Shown here: one piece after another, positions 40,933-51,954 of the stretch
How the letters are laid out: every line of letters begins with the position of its first letter
How positions within the stretch are numbered: position 1 is the stretch's first letter
Source: Zea mays
Taxonomy: Eukaryota > Streptophyta > Magnoliopsida > Poales > Poaceae
Direction of reading: 5' to 3'
Assembly (NCBI RefSeq): GCF_902167145.1
Contig: NC_050105.1
Location: forward strand, 124,017,898 to 124,081,897
DNA length: 64,000 nt
Made by a program: the position numbers and the translations under genes
The notes under the pieces: generated by a model
Database searches by the model: none
The model's input: the letters and a program-made list of their open reading frames with translations, nothing else
What the model was told of the DNA's origin: nothing

Positions 40933-42698
40933 TGTTAGGAAATAAAATAGACACAAAGATTTACGTAGAAAAATCCCCTCCAATATGGAGGAGCGAACAA
41001 CCACAAGGAAACAGATCCATTATCAACCGCAGAGTACATGTTACAGGGAGGGCCTATATTTATAGACGTACAGGAAAGCATATTCCAAATATATAAAAGG
41101 AATTAGAGGCATATTCCAACAAATCTCCCCTTGACTCTAAATCCATAGAAATGTTTCCCAAACACCACTAGGATGCTAAATTTGAATATCAACCAAGTCT
41201 AAGGAATCATTAGACTTGGAACTAGAGCACGACTTCGTATCATCAAAATAACCTCTCTTCTGGAACGCAATAGAAATAGCTTCAGCATCAACTATTGAAC
41301 ATTGCAAGTAATAGAGATTATTCAAACGGTTGTCCTTCAAGATAATACGATTTCCACGAGAAACCTTAAGAACACCATCAATAGCAGCAAAATTGAATCC
41401 CATTGCTTCTAAAGTGCTCAAAAAAAGATTTCTCTTCAATTTTGGAACAAAACGGACATCGATAAGTTTCTTAATACTACCATCATGAACTTGGATATAA
41501 ATAGAGCCGATTCCAATAATCTCACATGTGGATCCATCTCTAATAACAACCTCACCAGCATGAGACTGAACATAATCAGAAAACCAATCTCTATGCGAAC
41601 AAATATGAAAAGTGCAAGCGGAATCGAGAATCCAAGAAGAGCACTTTTCAATAGAGGCAACAAACAGAGCTTCTCCACTATATAAGGTTTCAACAAAATT
41701 ATCTGGCTTCAGCAGAAAACTTATCTAATTCTTTTTCTTTCTCTCCTCTTTATTTCTCACTTTGGGGCACTGAGAAATATGATGAGTATTTTTTCTGCAA
41801 TAACGACAATAAAGGTTGGATTTATGATCTCCAGATCCCCGAACAATTAAACTTTCACCTTTGGATTCAGAACGAGAATCAAGATCATTTTTTTCCTTGG
41901 ACAACAAATTTGACTTACATTCTCAAAGGACAATGAAGTATGATTACCATAAAGCATAATTTTCTTAAAATGCTTAAAAGAAGGGGGCAATGAGACTACC
42001 AACAAAATTGTCTTATCTTCATCATATATCTTCACATCAAGACTCTCAAGGTCCACAATAATTGAATTAAATTCATTAAGATGAGACTGCATAGATGTAC
42101 CTTCTGACATGTGAATAGTGTAAAGACGCTCCTTGAGACGTAGCTTGTTTGCAAGACTCTTGGTCATATACAGCTCCTCCAATTTTTTCCACAATGTTGC
42201 TGCAGATTTTTCACGCAGAACATCAAAAGATAAACTCTATTGTATGGCAGACAAAGCTTTCTCATCAATATCTTGCCACTTATCATCAGTCATGTAAGTA
42301 GGTCGCGTCTACAACGCCTTTTGAACAACCAACTGGATAAGAACAACCTTCATCTGAATCTGCCAAATAACAAACCTAATTTTGGCATCAAACTTTGGAA
42401 TATCAAATTTAGTCGACATAATACGACAAATAGCAAAACCCGGCGGCGGCGGCCACAATGTGGATAAAAACAATACGTTTAACCCTAGCTCTGATACCAC
42501 TTGTTAGGAAATAAAATAGACACAAAGATTTACGTGTAAAAATCCCCTCCAATATGGAGGAGCAAACAAGCACGAGGAAACAGATCCATTATCAACTGTA
42601 GAGTACAAGTTACAGGAAGAGCCTATATAAGCGTACGGGAAAGCATATTTAAAGGCATATTCGAAATATATAAAAGGAATTAGAGACATATTCCAACA
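40933..42698 (-). mobile_element. short copia element, gag-protease only
   Basis: Short LTRs (40933-41121, 189 bp; 42502-42698, 197 bp; TGTTAGGAAAT...TTCCAACA) enclose 1.4 kb. The primer binding site (plus GCTCTGATACCA, about 42488-42499) lies next to the right LTR and a polypurine tract (plus AATCTCCCCTTG, 41122-41133) next to the left, giving minus orientation. Flanking CTATA / CCATA (40928-40932, 42699-42703) is a TSD with one mismatch. There is no integrase, RT or RNase H: it is non-autonomous, probably by internal deletion. Confidence 0.8.
41190..42480 (-). pseudogene. gag and aspartic protease remnant of the short copia element
   Basis: Near the right end, minus frames encode copia gag (about 42194-41940: LANKLRLKERLYTIHMSEG, LESLDVKIYDEDKTILLV). 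A CCHC-like knuckle, CRYCRKNTHHISQC, follows at about 41815. Next is a protease-like segment with WILDSACTFHICSHRDWF (about 41580-41640) leading to KLKRNLFLSTLEAMG (about 41400-41450). The canonical protease DSG reads DSA. Several frame changes exist and the frame ends near 41176, before any integrase core. Confidence 0.7.
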
Positions 42699-42703
42699 CC
42701 ATA

Positions 42704-43420
42704 TATTAGCTAGAAGAGACTTATTCTAAAGTTTACCTTCAAACTTTTAACTCTTGTCGTTCTTATTCATTTAGCACGTTGGCAAGCTCATCATAGTATA
42801 TGTGGTGAATTCATCTTTACTATCACTATCATTACCACTACTATCATCAATTTGTACCTTCGGATCACCCTTGGTCAAAAGGGATATATGTCTAGTGGAT
42901 GGTAGCAGTGGTGACGGTGGAGCAAGAGATGCCCCAATCACAAGATGACCACCTTATCTTCTTCATTATCACTTATCATTAGAAGATGAATCACTTGAAG
43001 ATAAATGAAACATAAAGAAATACCGCATATGGTCATTTGGTCACTTGAAAACTCAGTCTAACTATAATTAACCTGGCTGAATAGTTTATATATAGTTGTA
43101 ACCGCAAGAGCTTCTGTTCTACTACCCATTCCACATCTCCATGTGCCTATTTTTATTAATATGTGCTCTTTCTCTTCGCTCTCGACTTCACGACTTCGGC
43201 GTATACCGCGCTTAGAGAGTTGTTATATGAAAACAAGAAGTTTTTCTAAAGATCTATATATTAAGTTGCATGCACCAGCCAATTCACTTATATTATATTC
43301 CACCGCTAGATTTTTGTTTCTTAGCGTTTTGTTCAACATCCTTTCCAAGCCAACCACTTGTCTCTTCTTTACAAAGCAACATGCCAGTCAAGGTTCTACT
43401 AAAAAAAACAGTCAAGGTTG
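42704..43420. other. no gene recognised; possible eroded retrotransposon
   Basis: At 42800-43010 a CTATCA/CATCATC-rich stretch resembles the acidic linker of a gag gene on the minus strand, but no diagnostic motif was found. The rest is the upstream region of the gene starting at 43640. Confidence 0.3.
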
Positions 43421-43432
43421 GCAGATTGCTGT

Positions 43433-43440
43433 ATATATAC
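43433..43440 (+). promoter_or_regulatory. possible TATA box of the 43640 gene
   Basis: TATATATA about 200 bp upstream of the ATG, with no other ATG-initiated long frame between. Position fits a plant core promoter with a 5' leader of about 170 bases. Weak evidence. Confidence 0.35.
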
Positions 43441-43639
43441 TTCTTCCTATGTACAAATGACCGTGTTCTCCTTTAATTAATACGCTGATAGTTGGCTGAG
43501 AGCGACAGATTTCTAGGCAAGGACGAAGTACTAGAAGACAGCAACCACAAGGACATTGCCCCCAAGCAACAAACTTGGTACTAGATAACATGAAAGAGTA
43601 GCTTCGACGTAGAAGAAACTTTGGCGCCCTTCAAATCCC

Positions 43640-46637
43640 ATGGCCGCACTCGGTTCTTCTGTCACATCCAGAGGCTTGGCACTCCATACCTCCGTGTGTG
43701 TGGTTTTTCTTCATCGTCGCCACGGGAATCCAGTGATCCCGGCCGCACCGTCTCGTCCCCAGCGAAGTCTTGCGAGTGGGTTAACAACGAGTTCTTCAGG
43801 CATGAACAATGCCTTCCCTATTATCAAAGGAACTACACGGTAAATTAAATGCATCTCTTTCTTACTCGCCATAGATCCTTGGATTCACCACCACTGCGTA
43901 CGTAGCTAGCATGGCTTCTCCAGACCTCATCACCTTCTTCTAGTGGTAGAGCTTGTAACTTATTAGCATATATACGCAGCAAGTTTCATGAAGCTACGAC
44001 GACTGCACAAACCCGGCTTTGTTTATGAGAGTTTGATCTGCTTTTGGGGTTCACAGAATTCCTGCGGTTGGTCCTGGCCCTGCAAATCCGCCAGGAGGAA
44101 ACCTACCGATACCCAGCAGCATGCCTCCGTGGTGAGTGAAGATCAGAACAGATACTTGTGTTGCTTGTTCAGTGTTACAGATGTTTCGAAACGTATCTGG
44201 TTGATTTCCATCTCGCGCTCCGATCCGAATCTCTCTCCGCTTCTCGTCAGGGCCAAGTGGGTGGCCGGGGCCGTCATACTTGCGATACCTATCTACAGGA
44301 GGTTCAGAACTTTAGAAGGTAAACGCTAAGCAGAGATCGCGTACTCGTCACTGTCTGAAATCGTATTTCTAGCTAGCATGGATGCATGTATATGATTTGG
44401 TTGCAACTTTTTGCGGCGAGAGACAAGATAGAGAAGACGGCAGAGGTGGCCATCGAGGTGGTCGACACGGTGGCGGAGGCGGCGGAGAAGGTCGCCGGCG
44501 AGGTCGCCGGCGCGTTTCCCGGCAACGACGGTCTCAGGGAAGCGGCCTCGAAGATTAAGACGGTCGCGGATGAGATCGAGGAAGACGCCGAGAAAGCCGA
44601 GGCCCTAATCGAGAAGGTCAGTTGCACTACGCAATCTGTTTTTTTCTCAGGAAACAAGCGCGAGCACGTTACGTTAGGCCTTTTTAGTACGGCAGCTGAT
44701 AGTGTTGCTACTACGTAAAGCTCATGGTACAATCTTGCAAGTTAATGGCAGCCACTCTTTTTTTTTTGACCGGTCTGTTCGGAAGCTGGAGATACGTGCT
44801 GGTCTCTAAGAGAAAACTCCAATAGTTTCCAATAGTTATGTAAATTTTAGCTCTCTAAATCACAGATTTAAAAAGTTCCTAAATAACTTTGGAAGTAAAC
44901 AAATGTGAGTTCTTTAATGGTTCTCTAAATATATGTTGTAGTTTTGTTTTGTATATATCCACATTAAAAAATAAGTCCCAAATGTAAGCAATTATCTTCG
45001 TTACCTACATAAATGGTTGCCAAATGTAGAGAGAAAATAAGGTTAGATGAGAAGTTACTAAATTTAGAAGTTAATTTAGAGAACTGTTGGAGAAAAGTTT
45101 TATGTTAGCTACCTAAATTATTGATTTAGAAAGTATTTTAGAGAATCACTAGAGTTGCTCTAATTGATCTGGTTGTCTGCATAGGATTGTGAAGGTGACT
45201 AGCACGTTGTCAGTTCGGTGGGTGGCCCGTGGGGCTGTGGGTGTGGGATCGGGGCGGGCCTGACTCGTTGTGTGTTGGGTCAGGATCAACTAAAAGATCA
45301 ACTAAACAGTTTAAATTTAACTAGTTAGATACAGATTCTATATATATTATATAGATAGATTTTGTCTAAATAAGATATTTATTCAATCAGAATTTTATTT
45401 TTGAAATTTTAAATTATTAGTGTGGATATTGTAATATTTATCTTCTGTGTAACATAAATCAACATGCAATTGGAGGCTCAAGTTTGGGTCTTAGAGAGAC
45501 CCAGGTTTGAATCCCCCCACCTTCCTTGGTAGTCGTGATGCTGGGTAGGGATGGCAATCGAGCGACGGACGGCTGACTTTATACCTGTGAGATAAAACTA
45601 ACTCATATCAGTATCTATATACGTCCATGGGTATGGGTCTGTACACTACTCGTACCTCGTCGGGTATCTGTTATCTGGTGGATACCCGTTACCTTCCCGC
45701 CCACTACAATTTTAACATTCAACTCAAACAATAATTTTATCACATTAAAATTTATCATTCCAGCAGCATCAAACGATAATTTCAACATCAAATAACATGT
45801 TATGGATGAAAATTGAAAAAAAGAAATTTAGGATAATGTGTTGAATTCGTATGGCCCACATGTCATATACCTGTCGGGTAACGGGTATGGATACTGGATA
45901 TCCATATCCACGAAAAAATATCCATGGATACCCTATTATATTTATATCCATACTTGTGGATAGCAAATTCCAATATACCCGTGCTAAATGGATAATTATT
46001 TGTGATTATTTAGCCGTATCTATTGTCGTCCCAACTCTTTGGTAGGTGGGAGAGCGCGGGCAAGCGGGATGCCGAATTTTCGTGGCGCGGATAGTAGGGG
46101 TAGGGGTGACGCAAAAATAAATTCACACTTAAAAGGTAGAGATTTCTAGTTAACCACCAAAAAACGGGAGACTAAACAGTTTTAGGGCTAGTTTAGGAAC
46201 CCATTTTTCTAAAAGATTTTTATTTTTTTTCATAAGAAAATAAACTGATTTTCCTTAGAAAAATTAAAATCCTTTAGAAAATTGGGGTTTCCAAACTAGC
46301 CCTTAGGTGGATTTCGGATCTCCCATCCATTTGCAAATTCAAATTCAAAAACGGCTTTCACAAACGGTGTGTCTCGGTAAATTTAGGTTTTCCGGGGAAT
46401 TCTGTACGGGGTACAGATTTTCAAATTTAAAACCCTGAATTTCGGTTTTATCAACCGAAAAACCATGTTTAATCGTTGAACTTTGTTGTTTTTTACTGAA
46501 AAATACTGATTAAATTTTTTAAAGATGGTAACTATTGCGGCCATTTATATGTTTATCAGGTTGACGAGATCAAGAAAGAGGTTGATTCAATTGTGGATCC
46601 TATAATCGACAAGGTTGTCAAGGACAAAGAAATATAG
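43640..46637 (+). CDS. small plastid-type membrane-anchored helical protein, five exons
   Basis: Exons 43640-43839, 44057-44131, 44251-44318, 44423-44616 and 46560-46637 join in phase through GT-AG introns into 205 codons (204 aa). The N terminus (MAALGSSVTSRGLALHT, Ser/Arg-rich, almost no acidic residues for about 65 residues) looks like a chloroplast transit peptide. A Pro/Gly-rich linker (GPGPANPPGGNLPIPSS) leads to one probable membrane segment, WVAGAVILAIPIY (about residues 95-107). The rest is a long amphipathic, Ala/Glu/Lys-rich helix (KIEKTAEVAIEVVDTVAEAA ... EIKKEVDSIVDP) ending VVKDKEI. I recognise the overall layout from uncharacterised plant plastid proteins but cannot name it. 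All exons are open and all splice sites canonical, so the gene looks functional. Intron 4 (1.94 kb) is filled with MITEs. Confidence 0.8.
44810..45160. mobile_element. Tourist-like MITE in intron 4 (351 bp)
   Basis: Degenerate inverted ends (GAGAAAACTCCAATAG at left; reverse complement of the right end GAGCAACTCTAGTGATT) and flanking TAA on both sides (44807-44809, 45161-45163). The interior is rich in TAAATTTAGA-type words. It is in the sense intron of the 43640 gene and does not affect the coding frame. Confidence 0.65.
45548..46032. mobile_element. probable hAT-type MITE in intron 4
   Basis: Left end GGGATGGCAATCG and right end ATTGTCGTCCC are inverted relatives. The interior repeats GGGTAT/ATACCC words (GGATACCCG, CGGGTATCTG, GGATATCCATATCC), typical of a common grass MITE family. 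No 8-bp duplication was found. Confidence 0.5.
46185..46302. mobile_element. Tourist-like MITE in intron 4 (118 bp)
   Basis: TIRs GGGCTAGTTTAGGAACCC / GGGTTTCCAAACTAGCCC, flanked by TTA on both sides (46182-46184, 46303-46305). A compact, clear PIF/Harbinger-type MITE. Confidence 0.8.
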
Positions 46638-46919
46638 AGACAGGTGGTGAACTGAAGATGTAAACATTTGTTGGGCTGGTCTGGTTAGGAATGGATCCGG
46701 ATATTTATTCAGATGTTAAATTACTTTCGATTGCAAACAAATATGATATATAATTTGTTATGTAAATTTATATTGGTGATTTTAGTATTAAGCTTATCAA
46801 GATTCATAAAATTTAAATATCAAATATGTTATATATCATTTTAAATATTTGATTTAAAATTCGGATGCGGATATTATTCGGATTCGAATGTTGTTTTACC
46901 TTTTCCGTTGTAGGAAGAA

Positions 46920-47520
46920 AATAATGCAATATATATATTAGGAGTCTAGGGCTTCCAATAGTTAGAGGAACCCTGTCTGACCACCGTGTGACCTGGCTCG
47001 ACCTGGACCGCGTCGCGTGCCCTCACACCCTACGCCAGGCTGTCGGGTGCGACCCACTGTCATGTCAAACTTGCCCCACGCGTCAGTCAAACTCCCGGTC
47101 CAACACACAACCCCCACGTGCACGCCACAAGTTACGGTTATGTTTTTTTTGCGTAATAGCAAAAATACTTCACGAAAATAGCGTAAATACTTCATAGAGA
47201 TAGCAAAGGAAACCTCGCTCAGCCACTGGACCACGTACACATGTGCAGGAGCATGTGTGTGTCCTATTTTATGGTAGATTCGATAATTATAGCAGATCAT
47301 GTGAGTTTTCGTTGCATTTTATGGTAGATCCGATAATTATAGCAGATCATATGAGTTTTCGTTGCATGTGTGAAAATTTTGGAATATATTTTCGTTTCCA
47401 CTGCATGCGCACTAAAATTGGATGATTCTATAAATATAGGATCGCTACAACAGTCATACAGCTAGGCTCATTATAACTAGTTTATGATACAGTACAATCT
47501 ACAGTGTAAAGTTGTGTTTT
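46920..47520 (-). repeat. inverted, shorter relative of the 2774-5090 repeat
   Basis: TATTAGGAGTCTAGGG followed by CTTCCAATAGTTAGAGGAA (46937-46972) matches the terminal repeats at 2774 and 5053. Further right, the reverse complement of GATCGCTACAACAGTCATA...GTTTATGATACAG (about 47439-47491) matches the unit at about 3860-3960 (ATCATAAACTAG, TAGCTGCATGGCTGTTG, GATCCTATATTTAT). It also contains a direct duplication of about 45 bp (GGTAGATYCGATAATTATAGCAGATCAT, about 47272-47299 and 47321-47348). No gene inside. Confidence 0.65.
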
Positions 47521-47679
47521 GAACAATCATATACACGATCTTCTTGCCACAGCCTAAAGCTCAAGTACGACACGGTGATCAGACGAGGCCGACACATGCC
47601 TCGATGGACAATGGGTCAGCCCGTCGAGCAGGCCCGGCGTTTGGACATGTATACAAGTACATTAGGATGTGGTACGTAG

Positions 47680-47992
47680 CCCCTGTTTGTTTTGGCTTTT
47701 CGCAGCTTCTGGCCACCAAAAGTTGATGCGGATTGCCAAACACTTAGCTTTTCAGATAGATTCTATAAAATTCGTTTGGATAAAAACCATTCAAAATCAA
47801 CATAAACATATAATCGATTGAGTCGTCCCAATAGTAGTAATCCGTCACTTTATAGATCCTGAGCCTCATGGATAACTTTATCTTACTCCGCACGTAATCG
47901 TAATGATACTTAGATTCTCTACACAGCCAGATTCTCTCCACAGCTAGATTCTCGGAAAAACTGATTAGAAAAAAGCTAAACCAAACATGCTC
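47680..47992. mobile_element. MITE (313 bp), TSD GTA
   Basis: Left end GCCCCTGTTTGTTTTGGCTTTT and right end AAAAGCTAAACCAAACATGCTC form degenerate inverted repeats. Trinucleotide GTA flanks both ends (47677-47679, 47993-47995). Resembles common grass MITEs of the GGGCCTGTTTGG type. Confidence 0.6.
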
Positions 47993-48955
47993 GTAGCATG
48001 CGCGCTCGTGGGTCCATGCTGCTGGACAGCGGCGAAGCAGAGTAAATTAGAGATGGGTGACGGGTGCACGTGTATTGAGGGTAAATGGTAATATCTGGTA
48101 GTTTTGCCGTTTTCTACTGCTGCGTGGCTGCAGCCTTGCGTATGCGCATGCCCTGAACTCCACCGACGAACGACGATCTTCTATCGTACACTCCCCACAT
48201 GGGGACAGTGCAGTGCAACGCCTCGCGCCACGGCGGCAGCAACGCCGGCGGTGGCGCGTCCTGCTTGCACGTGCTTGTGCTTCGAAGTTCCGACGAGCCC
48301 ACAGGCGCACATGCATATAATATGCACCTCTCCCTCGTGCCGCAGCTGCTGTCGTCTGATTCGGCCGATCGAACAGAGTCTTGCTGTGCTGCCTGCCTGC
48401 CTGCCACGGTGGTGGCCCGCCCGGCGAGTACGTACGCGAGCGCGCGAGTTTTCTATAGCTCAGTGGCTAGCTAGCTCGTCGTTGCGGTCTGGATCGTGGC
48501 CGGACAGATCACAGATTTTTTTAAGGCCAAATAAAGGGAACCGTTGGAGGGTGGGCTATTTTTAATCTGAAGGTATTGAGAATGAAAAAAATAAAGAGTT
48601 ATTGAAGATGCCCTAACATACCTAAGGTCGTAGAAATCTCACAATAGCGTCTCTTATGAGTAGGATCAACTTATGCTCAGAACATTTAAATAAGTTTAAT
48701 TTTACAGGTTATCCATATAACCTGCAAAAAATTTATTGAATTGCGCACAGACTTTCATCCCTATTTATAATATAAAAAATGTAGAAATAGATAAATTAAA
48801 TCAATTATCGTAATTACAACAGTTCATACGAACAAGAACGCGGGTGTGAGGACAGAGAAGAAAAAGGGAAGAAAAAAACAAAACAAAACAAAAGCGGGAG
48901 TAAGGAACAACGAAGTGACGAAGAAGCTGAGGATGGATCAGGACCACTGGATAAT
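47993..48955. other. no gene recognised
   Basis: GC-rich part (48100-48480) has frames open on both strands without a domain, signal or splice logic. The remainder is AT-rich and includes the 3' flank of the arabinogalactan protein gene. Confidence 0.35.
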
Positions 48956-49354
48956 CTAGAAGGAGTAGACAGCCGCGGCAACGGCAAATACGGCGAAGGC
49001 GACGGTGGGGCGGAGGCCGGCGGCGGCGCCGGCCGGGGTGGAGGACGCCGGGGGCTCGGCGGAGGGCGAGGGCGAGGACGCGTCTGGGCTGGGCGCCGGA
49101 GGGGAGGCGGTGGGGGCCTCGGGCGCCGGCGCGGACGCGGACGGCGTGGGGGCTGGGGTGGGCGCGACCTTGGGGGCCGGTGCCGGGGCCGCCTTGGGCG
49201 GGGCGACCGGTGCCGGTGTCGGGGGCGGCATCGCCGGAGGCGGGGTCGCGGGGGCCTTGGGCGCCGCCGCTGGAGCGCCGCTGGGCGCCTGCGCCGTGGC
49301 GGCCACGGCGAGGAGGGCGAGCACGGAGAACACGGCGAGGTGAGGAGCGGCCAT
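48956..49354 (-). CDS. classical arabinogalactan protein (AGP), GPI-anchored
   Basis: A 132-aa single-exon gene. Residues 1-22 form a signal peptide (HLAVFSVLALLAVAATAQ). The mature part is Pro/Ala/Ser/Thr-rich with AP, SP, TP and PAP dipeptides (APSGAPAAAPKAPATPP, SPSPSAEPPASSTPAG), the substrate pattern for prolyl hydroxylation and O-glycosylation with arabinogalactan. The C terminus (GLRPTVAFAVFAVAAAVYSF) is a hydrophobic GPI-attachment signal. Classical AGPs sit on the outer plasma membrane and cell wall. The ATG at 49354 is chosen because the signal peptide begins there; the frame stays open upstream, but the extra residues read as promoter/5' leader. A TATA-like TTATAA lies at about 49455. 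Confidence 0.85.
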   Translation of the reverse strand: MAAPHLAVFSVLALLAVAATAQAPSGAPAAAPKAPATPPPAMPPPTPAPVAPPKAAPAPAPKVAPTPAPTPSASAPAPEAPTASPPAPSPDASSPSPSAEPPASSTPAGAAAGLRPTVAFAVFAVAAAVYSF

Positions 49355-49453
49355 TGTGCTCTGCTCTGTGCGGCGGTGAGACAGCCTGTGAGACAGCGAG
49401 AGAGTGTGTGGGAGAGCCGGAGACGGAGAGGACGTGCAGAGGCGTGGCGTGGG

Positions 49454-49462
49454 GCTTATAAC
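49454..49462 (-). promoter_or_regulatory. probable TATA box of the AGP gene
   Basis: Minus-strand AGTTATAAG about 100 bp upstream of the ATG at 49354, in a GC-rich surrounding. Position fits a plant core promoter. Confidence 0.5.
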
Positions 49463-50518
49463 TTTTGCGCGAGCATCGGCACCGCCACCGAGCTGGCGAG
49501 CTGAGCGGCCGTTGTGCAGGACAGCGCCGATGCAGCTGCCCTTGCCTGCCTGTGCTTGCATGATTGCCTCGCACGTCCCCCCTTGCTTCCATTATTGAGA
49601 CTTTGAGCGGATTTCACCTTTGGAGTTTTGCTTTGGTGACCAAGTGTCTGCTCAAAACGTACGCTGTCGCTTTGCTGGTAATAATAATACATTATGGAAT
49701 GATGAGCTCTCTAACCACAGATTCCTCCACTGCTTGACGTGAAGAAACACAAGGGTCTCTCTCTCTCTCTCCATAGTACAACTATGGCACTGCAACATAG
49801 AGTAACTCGAAATCACAACACAAAATATAGTAAAGAAAAAAAAAGGTAGTCAAGCGATATGCTAGTGTTCATGGTAGTTGTGTCAGGTCATGTTTAGCCA
49901 CCTTTCCAATTTTAGAAGATATTACACAAGTAGATCGACAGCAAACCTTAAATACACAACCAATATAAAGTAGAGCACACAAATATAAGAGCAAGAACAC
50001 AATGAACAATGTATCTATCATATGGTTCAGCTCGTCGCTAAGACTTTTCTAAGTCCACGTTGAGAAAGACACGAAGACTTAGTTTTCACTAAACACTATC
50101 CTCTTCTCAAGGCAACAGACCAAGTCTCTAGCTTGACCATATATGAGGCACAAACTTTAAGAGGTTGTAGTGTTTCATTGAGGAACACCCAGTCGGCTAG
50201 AAGCCTTTCCTCCAAAAGTAATGAACACAAGACACGGGTTTGAACTCAAATCAAGTGCTCTAAGAGTTGAAGCTCATGTTGGCAAACTCTCTTGTCAATT
50301 TTGGAGGCTAAACTATCAAAATCACTAGGGATTAAAGAGGAGAAGTCGGGAGGCCTTCATTGGAAGAAGGATATAGCTTTCCACCGGTTATTAAGAGTGA
50401 ATGCATGAGATGGTTGTTAAGAGGAGGAGGAAGAAAGGGTATAAGGCCATGTCAAGCAGATCATCTATCATATCCCCTATTTCAAACTTCTTTCTACAAA
50501 TATTGTCAAACAGTATCA
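49463..50518. other. no gene recognised; part may be an old LTR fragment
   Basis: AGP upstream region followed by AT-rich sequence. A stretch at 49900-50400 (GAGCAAGAACACAATGAACAA, AGTCCACGTTGAGAAAGAC, GAACACAAGACACGGG) has the flavour of retrotransposon LTR sequence, but no ends or TSD were found. Confidence 0.3.
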
Positions 50519-51141
50519 CACTAGTAGAAAAAGGCTCAAAGCCTGCGGACCGATATATTTTTACAGACGGATTTGGTTATCAACCGTATGTGCTATTTTT
50601 AGTGTCGGTTCCTTAAGAAAACCGCCTGTAAAAATCTATGATTTCTAGTGGCGGTTTCTTATGAAATCGCCACTAGAAAACATTTTTAACCTTAATTTTT
50701 CGAGTTTTCCAAACGACCTCGTATGATAAAACCATCAAAATAAAAGTTATAGATCTCTAAAAGTTATGAAACTTTATAGTTGACAACTTTTTTATTTGAA
50801 CTCATTTCGATTCTCAAAAATTGAATCTAAGTATGTCAAATTTAAAATTCAAATTTTGCAAACTACCTCGGTGGAAAAAGTGTCAAAATAAAAGTTATAG
50901 AACTTCAAAAGTTATTCAACTTTGTATTTGACAACTTTTTTATTTGAATACGTTTTCGGTCTCAAACAAGCAATTTACACTCAAATGGTTGTAATATGTG
51001 GACAAAAAACTACAAATTAGAAACAAAACATGTCATAGACGGAGTAGTAGTGGAGGGTACACGCGAGGGTGAGGTTGACAGTTCGATTCTAACAACCGGG
51101 TAGCGCGCGAAAAACACCGCGACTTGCGATGGGGCGGGTGG
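50519..51141. mobile_element. CACTA transposon terminal region (outer)
   Basis: Starts CACTAGTAGAAAAAGGCTC, a canonical CACTA (EnSpm-like) terminus, preceded by the possible 3-bp duplication partner TCA (50516-50518). Subterminal words TAGTGGCGGTTTC / GAAATCGCCACTA and two related GACAACTTTTTTATTTGAA blocks follow. It is interrupted at 51142 by a second CACTA terminus. The other end is outside the window. Confidence 0.7.
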
Positions 51142-51954
51142 CACTACAAGAGACACAGGCATTTTCGGCGGCCAGAAGCCGCCGAAAATAAGGCCTTTGC
51201 CGCCGAAAATAAGCTATTTTCGGCGGTTTTAGGCTTATTTTCGGTGGTTTCTGGCCGCCAAAAAAAATCAGCCGAAAATAAGCCTTTATTTTCGGCGGCC
51301 AGGTGCCAGCCGCCGAAAATAGCTTATTTTCGGCGGCCAACAAGCTAGCCGCCGAAAATAAGGGATTATTTTCGGCGGCCAGGCTGCGCCGCCGAAAACA
51401 ACGGCCGCCGAAAACAGTAGCCGCTTATTTTTGGCGGCCTCAGTTGGCCGCCGGAAATTAACATTTTCAGAGAAAAAAATTTTGAAAAAATGCAAAAAAC
51501 AGCAATTTTATCAACAATATAATTACAATAAAATGACAGAAACATTAGACCATATTGTTTCACACTTCTTCACAACCACATTGTAGTTTACCAACATTAA
51601 GTTCACAAATGGTTCACCACATCAATGTTCACAAATACAACATCACAGTTCACAAATAGTTCATTACAACATAATAACTCCCTCCAGAAGAGAAAAACTC
51701 AAACCATCACATATCGGGGTTGTTGGAGTTGTGACCACTACCTCCATAAGCAAAAAAACTCGTTGACGAAGTCGTGTAACGGGTTTGGATTCTAAAGAAA
51801 AAAGAAGACATTAATAACGGCAGTGTTTACATGACCACTATTCAAACAAATTGTTTTTAAAACTAACCTCTCCTGTAGTAGCTCCCTCCCCTGCATAAGC
51901 TCCTCCTGGTGCTGGTATCACCGGTGGTGGCGTGTTGTGGCCCATGACCCCGGA
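51142..51954. mobile_element. second CACTA terminal region, nested
   Basis: Starts CACTACAAGAGACACAGGC, followed by dense subterminal repeats in both orientations of GCCGCCGAAAATAAG (51180-51450), the usual transposase-binding architecture of CACTA elements. Downstream (51580-51950) are repeated GTTCACAAATRGTTCA words and the beginning of what may be a minus-strand coding region. The element is cut at 51955 by the gypsy LTR. Confidence 0.7.

Noticed and set aside
48104..48565. GC-rich plus-strand frame of 153 codons
   Set aside because: No domain, open on both strands, no promoter or splice signals; composition alone explains it.
49005..49461. Plus-strand Gly/Ala-rich ORFs opposite the AGP gene
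   Set aside because: Antisense shadows of the Pro/Ala-rich AGP coding sequence; the minus frame has signal peptide and GPI signal.
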